Counted from the stretch's first letter, positions 25,071 through 34,711 are shown. The stretch: 64,000 nucleotides of DNA from Sphingomonas profundi (GCF_009739515.1 NZ_CP046535.1:2418001-2482000); one strand, 5' to 3'. A program made the numbers and translations. Notes: a model not told the origin generated them from the letters alone.

Positions 25071-26344
25071 TCCGCGCCGCCGCCTGGCTGCTGCTGTGGC
25101 TGGCGGCGGCCGGCGCCGCGCCGGCATCGGCGCACCTGATGGCGAATTCGGTCGTCAGCCTCGATTTCGGCAGCCGCGCGACCGGGGCCGAGATCCTGAT
25201 CCCGCTGAACGAGCTGCAACTCGCCACCGGCATCCGCGTCGATCCCGCGCGGCCGGGCGCGCTGCCGCCGGCGCTGCGGTCCTATATCCTCGGCCACGTC
25301 CGCGCTACCGCGCCGGACGGGCGGCCCTTCGCGATCGCGATCCGCGATCTGGCGGTGTCGGACGATCCGGCGCAGGCGGATCTCACGGTGGCGCTCACCC
25401 TCGTGCCGCCGGCCGGCGCCTCGCCGCGCATCTTCGATCTGCGCTACGATGCGGTGATCGATCGCCTGCCCAACCACTTCGTGCTCGTATTCGCGCGCAG
25501 CGACTTCGCCGGCGGCACGCTCGCCAACGATCCCGTTATGATCGGCGGACTGCAGGCGCCGACCGTGACGATGCGGGTCGATCGCGGGCCGGGCAGCGCG
25601 TGGCGCGGCTTCGCGTCGGCGATGCGGCTCGGCATGCACCACATCGCCGAAGGGCATGATCACCTGCTGTTCCTGATCGCGCTGATCCTGCCGGCGCCGC
25701 TGGTGGCGGCGGGGCGGCGCTGGGGCGGCTATGCTGGCCTGCGGCACACCGCGCGGCGGCTGCTCGGCGTCGTCACCGCCTTCACCGTCGGCCACTCCAT
25801 CACGCTGATCGGCGGCGCCTTCCTGGGCTGGACGCTGCCCGCCCGCCCGGTGGAGGTGGGCATCGCCCTCTCGATCCTCGTCTCGGCGGTGCATGCGTGG
25901 CGGCCGCTGTTCGCCGGGCGCGAGGCGCTGATCGCCGGCGGCTTCGGCCTGATCCACGGTCTCGCCTTCGCCACGATCATCGGCGCCTTCGCGCTGGAGC
26001 CGTTGCAGAAGGCGCAATCGATCCTGGGCTTCAACCTGGGGATCGAGCTGGTGCAGCTGGCCGTCGTCGCCTGCGTGATGCCGGCCCTGCTGCTGCTGGC
26101 GCGCACCCCGGCCTATGCGCCGCTGCGCACGATCGGCGCTGCGCTGACGGCGGTCGCGGCGATCGCCTGGATCGTCGAGCGGGTCAGCGGCACCGCCAAT
26201 CCGGTGGCCGAGGCGATCGACGGCGCGCTGGGCCACGCGCCGTGGGCGGTCGCCGCGCTGACCCTGGCGGCGCTCGCCGCGGCGTGGCGGCGGACGGCGC
26301 AGGCACGCCGGCCCGAACCGGCCCATGGCGGCATCGCGGGATAG
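25055..26344 (+). CDS. HupE/UreJ-family membrane protein
   Basis: This 429-aa protein has a signal peptide (AAWLLLWLAAAGAAPASAHLM), an extracytoplasmic beta-rich domain of about 180 residues, and a C-terminal membrane domain of six to seven helices. The membrane domain starts with the His-rich motif MRLGMHHIAEGHDHLLFLIALILP and contains FTVGHSITL and GLIHGLAFA, the signature of the HupE/UreJ_2 family. HupE and UreJ are nickel-permease-like accessory proteins. No hydrogenase or urease is present here, so metal transport is a family-based suggestion only. It overlaps the upstream TPR gene. Its stop codon lies inside the left arm of the inverted-repeat element. Confidence 0.88.
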   Translation: MAGSLIRAAAWLLLWLAAAGAAPASAHLMANSVVSLDFGSRATGAEILIPLNELQLATGIRVDPARPGALPPALRSYILGHVRATAPDGRPFAIAIRDLAVSDDPAQADLTVALTLVPPAGASPRIFDLRYDAVIDRLPNHFVLVFARSDFAGGTLANDPVMIGGLQAPTVTMRVDRGPGSAWRGFASAMRLGMHHIAEGHDHLLFLIALILPAPLVAAGRRWGGYAGLRHTARRLLGVVTAFTVGHSITLIGGAFLGWTLPARPVEVGIALSILVSAVHAWRPLFAGREALIAGGFGLIHGLAFATIIGAFALEPLQKAQSILGFNLGIELVQLAVVACVMPALLLLARTPAYAPLRTIGAALTAVAAIAWIVERVSGTANPVAEAIDGALGHAPWAVAALTLAALAAAWRRTAQARRPEPAHGGIAG

Positions 26345-26455
26345 GAGGGATCGACATTCAGCGGATCAAGCCGGTTTGACTTGCATCGATCCAAACCGCT
26401 CATCCTGAGCAGGGGCTGAGCGGACATGCAAAAAGCTGAATGTCGATCCCGCCTA
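26342..26455. repeat. 114-bp inverted-repeat element with REP-like core
   Basis: The left arm at 26342-26362 and the right arm at 26435-26455 are inverted copies matching at 20 of 21 positions. Nested inside are CGGTTTG/CAAACCG (26372/26392) and CCGCTCA/TGAGCGG (26396/26417), the latter around a CATCCTGAGC core like that of sphingomonad REP palindromes. It sits exactly between the convergent HupE-like and FkbM genes and supplies the TAG stop of the former. It may work as a bidirectional terminator or be a small non-autonomous mobile element. No target-site duplication is evident. Confidence 0.75.
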
Positions 26456-26469
26456 GCAAGGCGGCGGCG

Positions 26470-27801
26470 CTATGCCGCCCAGAACTCGATCCTGCGCAGC
26501 ACGAAGCGGGCCGGATCGCTCCCGCTGCTCCAGAAGCCGATCTCCAGCCGCGGCGCATCGAGCTCCAGGGTCAGCTCGGCGACGTGCGCGCCGCCCGGGC
26601 CAAGCCGCTGACGCCAGATGAGGTCGCCGTAATTTTCGAGCAGCCGGCAGTCGGCCGCGCCCTCGATGTCCGCATCGATCACCAGCCGGTAGCGGCCGGC
26701 GGGCAGGAACACGTATGGCCCGTGCGCGATCATCCGCTCCCCGCTCGCCGGGCCAGGCGACACCCACTCCACCGTCTCGCCCACCCGCCGCGCATCCGCG
26801 CCGATGTGCAGCTGGGAGGGGTGGATCGTCAGATCGGGGGTCGGCGCCAGCGGCCCCCTGCTCAGGATCAGGTTGCAGGTCTGCCCGCGCAGCGCGGCGG
26901 CATCGCACACCTCGGTCCGCCCGCCGTCGAGGATGCGGTTCGGCGTCAGTTGCAGATCGTCCGTGATGAAGGCCAGGGTGCGGACGAAATCCTCGTCGCT
27001 GCGGAAGAACAGGTAGAACAGCTCGATGAAGATCTTGATGTCGGGCGATCGCGCGATCACGCCTTGCATGCCGCGCAGCACATTCTCCTCATGCCCCTCA
27101 ACGTCGATCTTGACGAGATCGACGATCGCATCGGGGCCGAGCTGGTCGTCCAGCCGCACGACCGGCACGGCGGTGAGCACGTGATCGGACCGCGGCTCCT
27201 CGTGCGGCAGCAGCACGCGCGCGCCGCCGGGGCTGTTCGCGTTGATCTCGAACCGCAGCTCTCCGTTGGTGTCCGATACGCCCACGCGGCGCGGCTCGAT
27301 CACGTCGATCAGGCCGTTAAGGTAGATTGACGACGACAGCAGCCCGTGGATGTGCGGGTTCGGCTCGAACGCGATGATCCGCCCGCCGGGGCGGATGTAG
27401 GGCGCGGCGGTGATCGCGTAGATGCCGTAATTGGCGCCGATATCCAGCATCCGCGTGCCGGGTTTCAGGAAGCGGCGGAACCACCGCATCTCGTCTTCCT
27501 CGTAGCGCCCTTCGCTGAGAAGGTTGATGCCGCAGCCGGTGTCGCGCGGATCGACGTAGATGCGGTCGCCGGTGGCGAGCAGGCTGATCGCCCGCTCCGC
27601 GCCGAGCACCAGCGCGGTGTGCAGCCGCACCCGCTCCGCATCCTTCTGGATCCGCAGCACCAGCCGCTCAGTGCGCTCCAGCCGGGCGCCCATGTCGGAC
27701 ACGATCGAGAGGATCCGACCGAGCCGCGAGGGGCGGCGGAACCACCGCCGGAACCAGCCGGAACGCGGCGCCGCCGCCGCCTTGAAGCCCGTATCGCTCA
27801 T
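26470..27801 (-). CDS. FkbM-family SAM-dependent methyltransferase
   Basis: This is a 443-aa protein. The central methyltransferase domain (residues about 115-300) shows the SAM-binding motif TRMLDIGANYGIYAIT, the acidic FEPNPHIHGLLSSSIYLNG and the FkbM signature DLVKIDVEGHEENVLRGM. The N-terminus contains a basic region and a coiled-coil-like segment (LGRILSIVSDMGARLERTERLVLRIQKDAERVR). About 120 C-terminal residues form an extra beta-rich domain not needed for catalysis. FkbM enzymes O-methylate sugars or lipid-linked glycans; the acceptor is unknown. ATG 27801 was chosen over an upstream TTG at 27843. The gene lies just downstream of tamB on the same strand. Confidence 0.88.
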   Translation of the reverse strand: MSDTGFKAAAAPRSGWFRRWFRRPSRLGRILSIVSDMGARLERTERLVLRIQKDAERVRLHTALVLGAERAISLLATGDRIYVDPRDTGCGINLLSEGRYEEDEMRWFRRFLKPGTRMLDIGANYGIYAITAAPYIRPGGRIIAFEPNPHIHGLLSSSIYLNGLIDVIEPRRVGVSDTNGELRFEINANSPGGARVLLPHEEPRSDHVLTAVPVVRLDDQLGPDAIVDLVKIDVEGHEENVLRGMQGVIARSPDIKIFIELFYLFFRSDEDFVRTLAFITDDLQLTPNRILDGGRTEVCDAAALRGQTCNLILSRGPLAPTPDLTIHPSQLHIGADARRVGETVEWVSPGPASGERMIAHGPYVFLPAGRYRLVIDADIEGAADCRLLENYGDLIWRQRLGPGGAHVAELTLELDAPRLEIGFWSSGSDPARFVLRRIEFWAA

Positions 27802-27852
27802 CGACGGCCTATGCCCCGGCGCGCGCGCATCCGTAAAGCGCAAAGCCCACGC

Positions 27853-30800
27853 TCAATAATCCTTGGAGACGCGGACGTTCGCGCTCGTCCGCCCGAGCGT
27901 GGAGATGCTCGACAGCAGCGAGAGCCAGCGGGTGATCTGGAACTCCACCCGCGTCGCCGAATAGCCCTGCCCGTCGGTGATCACCTCCACATAGGTGCGC
28001 CGGCCAATATATTTGCCGGCGGCGACGGAGGTGCGCTGCCCGGTCGTCACGTCCGCCGGCAGAATGCGCAGGCGATCGAGGCCGGCGGCGCGGCGCACCG
28101 CGTTGATCGGGTTCAGCCCGGTGCCGCCGCCCCGCAGCGACGTCACCGCCGCCGCCAGCTGCAACGCCTCCGGCGCGGAGAGGTTGGTGATGGACGTGCC
28201 GAACAGCAGGCGGCTGAGCAGCTCGTCCTCCGGCAGCGCCGGCACGCTGGTGAAGTCGATCTCCGGCTTCAGGCCGGTGCCGGAGACGCGGATCGTGGCG
28301 TTCAGCCCCTGGATGTTGGCCTGGGCGACGATGTCCAGCACCGGATCGGGCGGCGCCTCCCCCAGGAAGCGGATGGCGCCGCGATCCAGATCGAAGCGGC
28401 GGCCGGCGAACTCGTAGCCGCCGCGCACCAGATCGGCGCGGCCGGTGATCGCCGGATTGTCCACCGTGCCCTTGATCCGCAGATCGGCGCGCCACTCGCT
28501 GTCCAATCCCAGCCCCGTCACCGCCACGCGGTTGCGGGCCTTGGCGTGCAGATCGAGCGTCCACGGCACGGGCGACGCGGCCACCTCGCCCTCGTCGGCC
28601 GGGCGGTTGATCTCGGTGGCGGGCAGGCGCGGGATGGCGGCGGCGGCGGCCTGCCCCAGCCGGTAGCGCGCCTTCTCCAGGGTCACGTCGCCGGCGATGG
28701 TGCCGCCCGCCCCGTCCGACCGGATCGTCAGCGGCCCGGTGACGGTGGCGCCGATATCGTCGCGGTCCAGCAGCACCGCCTCCTTCGCGTCGATCGTCAC
28801 GTCCATGCCGAAACCGCGCGCGGCGGCCAGATCGAAGGCGGCGCGGCCGCTCACCGTGCCGCCCTTGGGCGTCGCGCCGGCATATCGATCGATCACCAGC
28901 CGCGATCCGTCGAACCGGCCGCTCGCCTGCAGGCCGGTGATGACGGTGCCGGTGACGGCGCTTTCCAGCCGCGCGCCGCTGGTGCGCAGCGAGCCGCGGA
29001 TCAGCGGCTGGCCGAGCCGCCCGCCCACGTCGGCGCCGATCGCCACCGGGCCGGAGAGGTCGATCGTCTCGACACCGGTCAGCCGCCACAGGATGTCGGC
29101 CGGCCCGTCATAGCGCAGCTGCGCGAACAGCGGCGCCGCGGCCAGCCGGTCCGAGAGGTCGCCGCCCGCCGCCAGCGGCGCGACGCGGCCCTGCGCGCGG
29201 CCGATCGTCCGCCCGCCGCTCGCCACAACCGCGCGCGCCACCGCCGCGTCGGCGGAGAGGACGGCGGCGATGCCGACGTCGACCGGCCGCGACGAGAGGA
29301 CCAGGCCGGAGCGGGTGAGGCCGCGCACGATCAGATCGGCCCGGCCCGTCGGCGCCGTGGCGCCCGCCGCCAGCCGATAGGAGAGCTTGCCGCTCGCCGC
29401 GCCGCCGAGGCCAAGACCGGGCGAGGCGATGTCCAGCACCGCCAGCGGCATCCGATCCAGCCCGGCATCCACCTCCGTCGCGCCGCCGCTGCCGAAGCGG
29501 CCGGCCAAAGTGGCATTGCCGCCGGCGAACTCCAGCCGGGTGGGCGCCAGCCGCCAGCCCGCGCCGTCGCGTGTCAGGTCGGCCGGCGTCGTCAGGCGGA
29601 TCGGGCGGCGATCGACCGATCCCTGCCCCACCAGCCGCACGCGATCCGGCGCCAGCACCGCCTCCGTCGTCAGGTCGAAGGCGCGGCCGCGCGATCCGGC
29701 GATCGATGCGCGCACCCGGCCGCTGCCGCCGGTGAGGTCGGCCGTGGCGGCCAGCCGCGCGATCGTGAGGCCGCCGCGCCGCACGCCCTGCCCGCTGATG
29801 CTGCCCTTGATCGAGGTGCCGGCCGGATCGAGCCGGATCACGCCCTCCATCGTGCCGCGCCGCACGGCGATGACCGGCGGGCCGGGGAACTGCGCGCCGT
29901 TCGCCGCCAGCTTCACGCCGATCTGCTGCACCGCCGCCGCACCCGGCCCGGTGGGCGTGAAATCCAGCGTCCCGTCCAGCCCGCCGCCGGCCACCGCCAG
30001 CCGCCCGGTGAAGCCGCCCGGATCGGAGCGCAGCTGCCCGCTCGCCCGCGTCCGCGCCACGTCCAGCGCCGCCACCGCCACCACCGCTGGCTGGTTCGCC
30101 GGCAATAGGATGGCGCCGCCGCTGGTGAACGGGCCCAGGGTCGATTGGCCGCGCGCGGCATAGGCGAAGCCGGCGGGCGTCGGATCCAGCGACAGGCTCA
30201 CCCCGGCCAGGCCCAGCGCCTCCATCGGCCGGTCGAGCAGCAGGTCCACCTTTGGCTTGCTGATGTCGCCGTCCAGCCGGATCTTCAGCGGGCCATAGGT
30301 GCCCTGCGTGCCCGCGCCCTCGAAGAAGAAGGTGCCGTCGCGGCGGCGGATGCCGTTGCCGGCGATCCGCACCGTCGGCCCGGTCAGCACCAGGCCACGC
30401 AGCGCCAGCACCCCGTCCGCCCCGCGCACCAGCCCGGTCTCGATCATCGGCAGCCCGCCCGCCAGCGAGCGCAGGAAGGCGTTGTCGAACCGCCGCACCC
30501 ACGCGCGCCCGCGCCCGGCCACGGTGGTGCCGCGTCCGCCGGGGCCGGGCAGCACCTTCAGCTCGGTGAGCACGTCGACGATGCCGAGCCCGGGGATCAG
30601 GTAGCGGGCAAGGCCGCCGGAGAGCGTGACGGTGTAGTTGCCGCTGACCAGATCGAGCAGCAGCGACAGCTTGCCCGCGATCTTGTCCGATCGCAGCGAC
30701 AGGCCGTCGCCGGTCAGCGTTCGCGGCGTCACCTTCAGGGTGCCGTCGATCGCCAGATTGGCCAGGATGCCGCCGGCGACCGCGCCGACGCCCGTCACCC

Positions 30801-32055
30801 GCCGCGCCGTCAGCCGGATCGGCAGCGCCACCGGCGCGGCGGAGAAGCGCCCGCGGCCCTGCGCGCGCACCTCCTCGAAGCCGGTATCGTCGAACTGGAT
30901 GCGGTCGGCGGTCAGCGCGTAATCGAAGGCGGCGGTGGCGAACGGCCCTTCCAGCGTGGTGCGCAGGTCGATCGCGCGCCCGGTCATGTTCGGGAACAGC
31001 GCCGGGGGCTTCAGCAGGTGGGCGTTGATCCGCATCCCGTCGAACGCGCTCTCCGCCAGATCGACGACGCCCGCCAGATCGAGCGACAGCGCCGGCGAAC
31101 GCAGCGACAGCGTGGAATCGAGCCGCCGGTCGGCCAGCTGCGCGGCGCCCGTTACCAGGATGCGCGGCGCGCTGAGCCGCTGGAGCTTGCCCTGCAGGAT
31201 CGGCGCCGGCGACAATATGCCGGAGAGCGCATAGGTGCCGTCGCTCACGTCCAGCGCCAGATCGGCGATGCGACGGGCGGAGATGTCGAGCCGCGCCTTG
31301 CCCTTCCACGCCGACCAGCCGCCGTCGCCGCTCACCACCAGCGCCATCGGCCGCTTCGTGCCGGCCAGCGCGCCGACGAGGCCGCCGGTCGGCGCCTGCA
31401 GGCGGGTCTCCAGATCGAAGCGATCGGCATCCGGCGCGGCATCCAGCAGCAGCCGCAGGCGATCGCCGGCACTGGTGGCGGCAGAGAGATCGATCATCGC
31501 GCGGCCCTGCCGCACGTCCCCCCTGCCCGCGATCCGGCCGATGCGACGCCGTCCGGTGACGGCGGGCTCGATCCTGAGGGTGCGGATGTCGAGCGCGCCG
31601 ATGCGAATGTCGAAACCGGGCAGGATCGACTTGCGCTCGCCGGTGGAGCGCAGTTTCGGCAGGCGGTGCAGGATCGCCAGATCGGTGGCGAGGCGATCGA
31701 TGTCCAGGCGGTTGGCCGCCCAGGCGGTGGGATGCCAGTCGAGCGCCAGCTCCGGTATCTCCAGGAACAGCCCCTGCGGATCGGAGAGGCGCACGTCGCG
31801 CAGCCGCGTCTCGCCCCAGATCGAACCGTCGATGCGGCCGATGCGGATGCGCAGCCCGCTGCGGGGCGCCATGGCGGCGATGCGATCCGCCAGGAAGCGG
31901 TGGCCGGGATCGGTATCGATCACCACAAGGCCCGCGACGATCAGCGCGATCAGCGAAAGCAGCACCAGCCCCAGCCAGCGCAGCGGGCGGAAGCGGCGCC
32001 GCCGTCGTCGCGCCGGCACCGTCGCGATCTCCTGCTCGGCCGCCGCCTCCGCCAT
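27853..32055 (-). CDS. tamB: Translocation and assembly module inner-membrane protein TamB
   Basis: This 1400-aa protein is anchored by one N-terminal helix (WLGLVLLSLIALIVAGLVVI, residues about 28-48). A very long periplasmic beta-rich stretch of the AsmA/TamB bridge type follows, and the C-terminal TamB domain (DUF490) ends in FQITRWLSLLSSISTLGRTSANVRVSKDY. It bridges the periplasm and supports outer-membrane biogenesis, now linked to phospholipid transport. The ATG overlaps the tamA stop (TAATG), the usual coupled tamA-tamB arrangement. The length is within the family range. Confidence 0.95.
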   Translation of the reverse strand: MAEAAAEQEIATVPARRRRRRFRPLRWLGLVLLSLIALIVAGLVVIDTDPGHRFLADRIAAMAPRSGLRIRIGRIDGSIWGETRLRDVRLSDPQGLFLEIPELALDWHPTAWAANRLDIDRLATDLAILHRLPKLRSTGERKSILPGFDIRIGALDIRTLRIEPAVTGRRRIGRIAGRGDVRQGRAMIDLSAATSAGDRLRLLLDAAPDADRFDLETRLQAPTGGLVGALAGTKRPMALVVSGDGGWSAWKGKARLDISARRIADLALDVSDGTYALSGILSPAPILQGKLQRLSAPRILVTGAAQLADRRLDSTLSLRSPALSLDLAGVVDLAESAFDGMRINAHLLKPPALFPNMTGRAIDLRTTLEGPFATAAFDYALTADRIQFDDTGFEEVRAQGRGRFSAAPVALPIRLTARRVTGVGAVAGGILANLAIDGTLKVTPRTLTGDGLSLRSDKIAGKLSLLLDLVSGNYTVTLSGGLARYLIPGLGIVDVLTELKVLPGPGGRGTTVAGRGRAWVRRFDNAFLRSLAGGLPMIETGLVRGADGVLALRGLVLTGPTVRIAGNGIRRRDGTFFFEGAGTQGTYGPLKIRLDGDISKPKVDLLLDRPMEALGLAGVSLSLDPTPAGFAYAARGQSTLGPFTSGGAILLPANQPAVVAVAALDVARTRASGQLRSDPGGFTGRLAVAGGGLDGTLDFTPTGPGAAAVQQIGVKLAANGAQFPGPPVIAVRRGTMEGVIRLDPAGTSIKGSISGQGVRRGGLTIARLAATADLTGGSGRVRASIAGSRGRAFDLTTEAVLAPDRVRLVGQGSVDRRPIRLTTPADLTRDGAGWRLAPTRLEFAGGNATLAGRFGSGGATEVDAGLDRMPLAVLDIASPGLGLGGAASGKLSYRLAAGATAPTGRADLIVRGLTRSGLVLSSRPVDVGIAAVLSADAAVARAVVASGGRTIGRAQGRVAPLAAGGDLSDRLAAAPLFAQLRYDGPADILWRLTGVETIDLSGPVAIGADVGGRLGQPLIRGSLRTSGARLESAVTGTVITGLQASGRFDGSRLVIDRYAGATPKGGTVSGRAAFDLAAARGFGMDVTIDAKEAVLLDRDDIGATVTGPLTIRSDGAGGTIAGDVTLEKARYRLGQAAAAAIPRLPATEINRPADEGEVAASPVPWTLDLHAKARNRVAVTGLGLDSEWRADLRIKGTVDNPAITGRADLVRGGYEFAGRRFDLDRGAIRFLGEAPPDPVLDIVAQANIQGLNATIRVSGTGLKPEIDFTSVPALPEDELLSRLLFGTSITNLSAPEALQLAAAVTSLRGGGTGLNPINAVRRAAGLDRLRILPADVTTGQRTSVAAGKYIGRRTYVEVITDGQGYSATRVEFQITRWLSLLSSISTLGRTSANVRVSKDY

Positions 32056-34037
32056 TAGAAGGCCTGGCCCAGCGAGACGTAGACGGCGATGCGGGAATCG
32101 CCCGGCCGGCGGTTCAGCGGCGTGCCCACGTCCACGCGGATCGGGCCGAAATTGGTGTAGTAGCGCGCGCCGATGCCCGCGCCGTAGCGCAGGCCGGTGA
32201 AGCGCGGCAGCGCATCGGTGTAGAGGTTGCCGCCGTCGAGGAACGGCACGACGCCGAAATCGCCGAAGCGCACGCGCGCCTCCACCGCGAACTCGGCCAG
32301 GCTGCGGCCGCCGATCGGATCATTGTCCACGTCGCGCGGGCCGATCCGCTGATAGCCGTAGCCGCGCACCGATCCGCCGCCGCCCGAGTAGAAGCGCCGC
32401 GAAGGCGCGATGCGATCCCGGCTGGCGCCCGCGATCGTGCCCAGCCGGATGCGGCCGGCCACCACCGTCCGCCCCGTTACCGGCAGATAGGCGCTGCCGT
32501 CGATCTGCGCGCGGGCATAGCCGAACGCGCCGTTCTGCAACGACGCCTCCGGGGAAAGCCGGCCGGACAGGCGATAGCCGCGCGTCGGGTTCAGCAGATC
32601 GTCGGTGCCGTCATACGCCAGCGTGCCGGGCAGCGCCGCGATGAAGAAGGTGCGGCGGCGCGGCGTGCCGGTGGCGGCGATTACGTCCCGCTCGTCCGAT
32701 GCGGTCAGCTCGCCGCCGATCGACCAGGTCCATTTCTTCTGCCAGATGATGTTCGTCTGCCGCTCTATGCCGCCGCCCACGGTGAACGTCCGGGCGTCAT
32801 AGGCGTCGCGATTGGTGTGGCTGGCGACGATCTGCGCCGTCAGCACCCGATCGCGCGCCTTGTAGTTGCTGCGGCGCAGTGCCGCGCCCAGCAGCTGCTC
32901 CTGCGTGCCGGCTACGGCGCGGAAGGTGACGGCGCCCTCCGGCTTGATGAGGTTGCGGTGCTGCCAGCTGATCTCGGCTCGCACGCCCTCGCCCGTGCCG
33001 TAGCCCACCTCGCCCGCCACCGTGCGTCGCGGCGCGCGCTCCAGCCGCACGGCGATGTCGACCACGCCCGGCGTGGCGGCGGGCACCGGCTTCAGCTCCA
33101 CCGAGGAGACGAGCCCGGTCTGGATCAGCGCGCGGCGGAAATCCTCCAGCATGGCCGCGTCATACGGGTCGCCGGGGGCGAAACGGGCAATGCGGCCCAG
33201 ATGCCGGGCCGTGAACAGCTGCCGCCCGCGCACCTGGATCGCGCCGAACCGTTGCGCGCCATCGGTGGCGACGTTCAGCGCCAGGGTGGCGGTGTGGCTG
33301 TCATGATCGACCACGATCCGCGTCTCGCCCACCTTGGCGAAGGCGAAGCCCTCCCGCCCCAGCGCCGTGCGCAGGGCCGCGTCGGCGGCTGTCACCTTGT
33401 CGGCGCTCACGATCTCGTTGGCGGCGATCGGGTAGGCGCGGCGCAGCGCCGGCGCCTTGTCGCCCGCCGCGTCCAGTCCGGTGAGATCGACCGAGGCGAA
33501 GCGGTAGACCGGCCCCGCCTCCGCACCCAGAGTGACGTGGATCGGCCCGCCGCCGGCCGTCGCCTCCACCCGCGCGGTGACGACCGCGTCATAATAGCCG
33601 TAGGCGCGCAGCAGATCGCGCAGGCCATCCTCGTCCTCCCGCGCGCGGCGATCGATCTGCGCCACGTTGGCCGGCTTGCCCTGCCCGGCGGCCAGGGCGG
33701 AGACCTGATCGAAGCGCAGCCGGAGCGCCGCCGGATCGACCCCCTCCAGCCCCTCCACCCCCTCGATCGCGAAGCGGTAGCGCCGCGTGGCGTCGGCCTC
33801 GTAGCTGGCCGCGCCGGCCGCCTGACCGGGGGCGGCGTCGCCCGGCGCGGCCAGATCGGGCCAGTCCACGCCCAGGCCGGGCAGCGGCTCCAGTGGCGAT
33901 GCGGGGTCCAGCGCGGCGGCCGGCGGCAGCGCCGCGACGGGATCGGATACGGGCGCTTCCTGCGCCAGGGCAGCCGCCGGAACACGGGAAAGGACAAGCG
34001 CCGCCGCCAGCAGGCGACACGCGAACACGGGCTGCAT
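32055..34037 (-). CDS. tamA: Outer-membrane assembly protein TamA (BamA/Omp85 family)
   Basis: The 660-aa protein has a signal peptide (LLAAALVLSRVPAAALAQ) and a Pro/Ala-rich spacer. Roughly three POTRA domains follow (residues about 90-330, including RYRFAIEGVEGLEGV and RFGAIQVRGRQLFTARHLGRI). The C-terminal Omp85 barrel contains the conserved RRFYSGGGGSVRGYGYQRIGP loop and ends in an aromatic strand (IAVYVSLGQAF). It pairs with TamB to form the TAM complex. It is the first gene of the tamA-tamB pair, with about 85 bp of plain spacer before the preceding small gene's stop. Confidence 0.94.
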   Translation of the reverse strand: MQPVFACRLLAAALVLSRVPAAALAQEAPVSDPVAALPPAAALDPASPLEPLPGLGVDWPDLAAPGDAAPGQAAGAASYEADATRRYRFAIEGVEGLEGVDPAALRLRFDQVSALAAGQGKPANVAQIDRRAREDEDGLRDLLRAYGYYDAVVTARVEATAGGGPIHVTLGAEAGPVYRFASVDLTGLDAAGDKAPALRRAYPIAANEIVSADKVTAADAALRTALGREGFAFAKVGETRIVVDHDSHTATLALNVATDGAQRFGAIQVRGRQLFTARHLGRIARFAPGDPYDAAMLEDFRRALIQTGLVSSVELKPVPAATPGVVDIAVRLERAPRRTVAGEVGYGTGEGVRAEISWQHRNLIKPEGAVTFRAVAGTQEQLLGAALRRSNYKARDRVLTAQIVASHTNRDAYDARTFTVGGGIERQTNIIWQKKWTWSIGGELTASDERDVIAATGTPRRRTFFIAALPGTLAYDGTDDLLNPTRGYRLSGRLSPEASLQNGAFGYARAQIDGSAYLPVTGRTVVAGRIRLGTIAGASRDRIAPSRRFYSGGGGSVRGYGYQRIGPRDVDNDPIGGRSLAEFAVEARVRFGDFGVVPFLDGGNLYTDALPRFTGLRYGAGIGARYYTNFGPIRVDVGTPLNRRPGDSRIAVYVSLGQAF

Positions 34038-34122
34038 GGCCGGAAACTAGCGCCGGGCGCCCGCCCCCGCCAGCGCGTAAACGCCCGTCGGGCCGGCGAA
34101 CGGCCCGATTTGCCGGCCCGCC

Positions 34123-34335
34123 TCAGTGCAACGTGCCGACCGGCTCCGCCAGCGAGAGGGCGAGGATCAGCCGCTCCACCTGCCGCCAGCGGCAGAAATG
34201 GAGCACGTTGCCGACATCGCGGCTGTGCGACGCACGCGTCGCCGCCTCGCCCCGTGCGTGGATGCCGAAGCGATCGATCAGCTCGGCCGCGCGATCGAGG
34301 CTCGCCCGGTCGGCGACGAAAAGCGGCTGCTGCAT
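34123..34335 (-). CDS. Small hypothetical protein (70 aa)
   Basis: ATG 34335 follows a good ribosome site (GAAAGGATCGTC). The 70-residue product contains ASHSRDVGNVLHFCRWRQVERLILAL, a compact soluble-looking motif that I associate with uncharacterised sphingomonad proteins but cannot name. It lies upstream of tamA on the same strand and divergent from the small membrane protein at 34522. The 186 bp between them show no obvious regulatory sequence. Confidence 0.65.
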   Translation of the reverse strand: MQQPLFVADRASLDRAAELIDRFGIHARGEAATRASHSRDVGNVLHFCRWRQVERLILALSLAEPVGTLH

Positions 34336-34521
34336 GACGATCCTTTCGGGCGGAGCCGGCACAGGTTCAACGATCGTGCCAGCCGCGCCGCGCGGCGCGA
34401 TCCCGCCGCGCGTAGCCGAGAACGGCCTGCGTCGGCGTCCCGCGGCGGGACGGTCGGCACGCGTGCGTTCCGTTTCGGGACGGGGTGGCGCCACCGGCGA
34501 TGTGGTGGCAAGAGCATCGCC

Positions 34522-34704
34522 GTGCCCCAGCCCCCCGCTCCCGAACCCCGCGCCGCCGGCGCCTTCATCGCCGTCGCCGTGATCGCCGGCGCGATCGTCG
34601 GCTTCGTCCTCCACCAGCCCTCGGCGGGCGTGCTCGCCGGAGCCGCGCTGGGCATCGCGGTCGCGGTCGCGCAGTGGCTGGCGGATCGCCGCCGGCTGCG
34701 ATAG
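34522..34704 (+). CDS. Small two-helix membrane protein (60 aa)
   Basis: From GTG 34522 the frame encodes 60 residues: a short Pro-rich N-terminus (VPQPPAPEPRAAG), two hydrophobic helices (AFIAVAVIAGAIVGFVL and AGVLAGAALGIAVAVAQWL) joined by a HQPS turn, and a basic tail (ADRRRLR). The pattern of two Gly-rich helices is typical of tiny inner-membrane proteins. No family is assigned and the ribosome site is weak, so the start is uncertain. It converges on the NUDIX gene with 7 bp between stops. Confidence 0.5.
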   Translation: MPQPPAPEPRAAGAFIAVAVIAGAIVGFVLHQPSAGVLAGAALGIAVAVAQWLADRRRLR

Positions 34705-34711
34705 CGGCGGA

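Noticed and set aside
27802-27843. TTG start extending the FkbM protein by 14 residues
   Set aside because: The extension is not typical of the family and an ATG is available at 27801; no strong ribosome site supports the TTG.
27346-30108. Open frame of about 920 codons on the plus strand opposite FkbM and tamB, and similar long antisense frames opposite tamB and the RND permease
   Set aside because: They are low-complexity Arg/Gln/His-rich products typical of antisense frames in GC-rich genes, with no domain, ribosome site or signal. The minus-strand genes are unmistakable.
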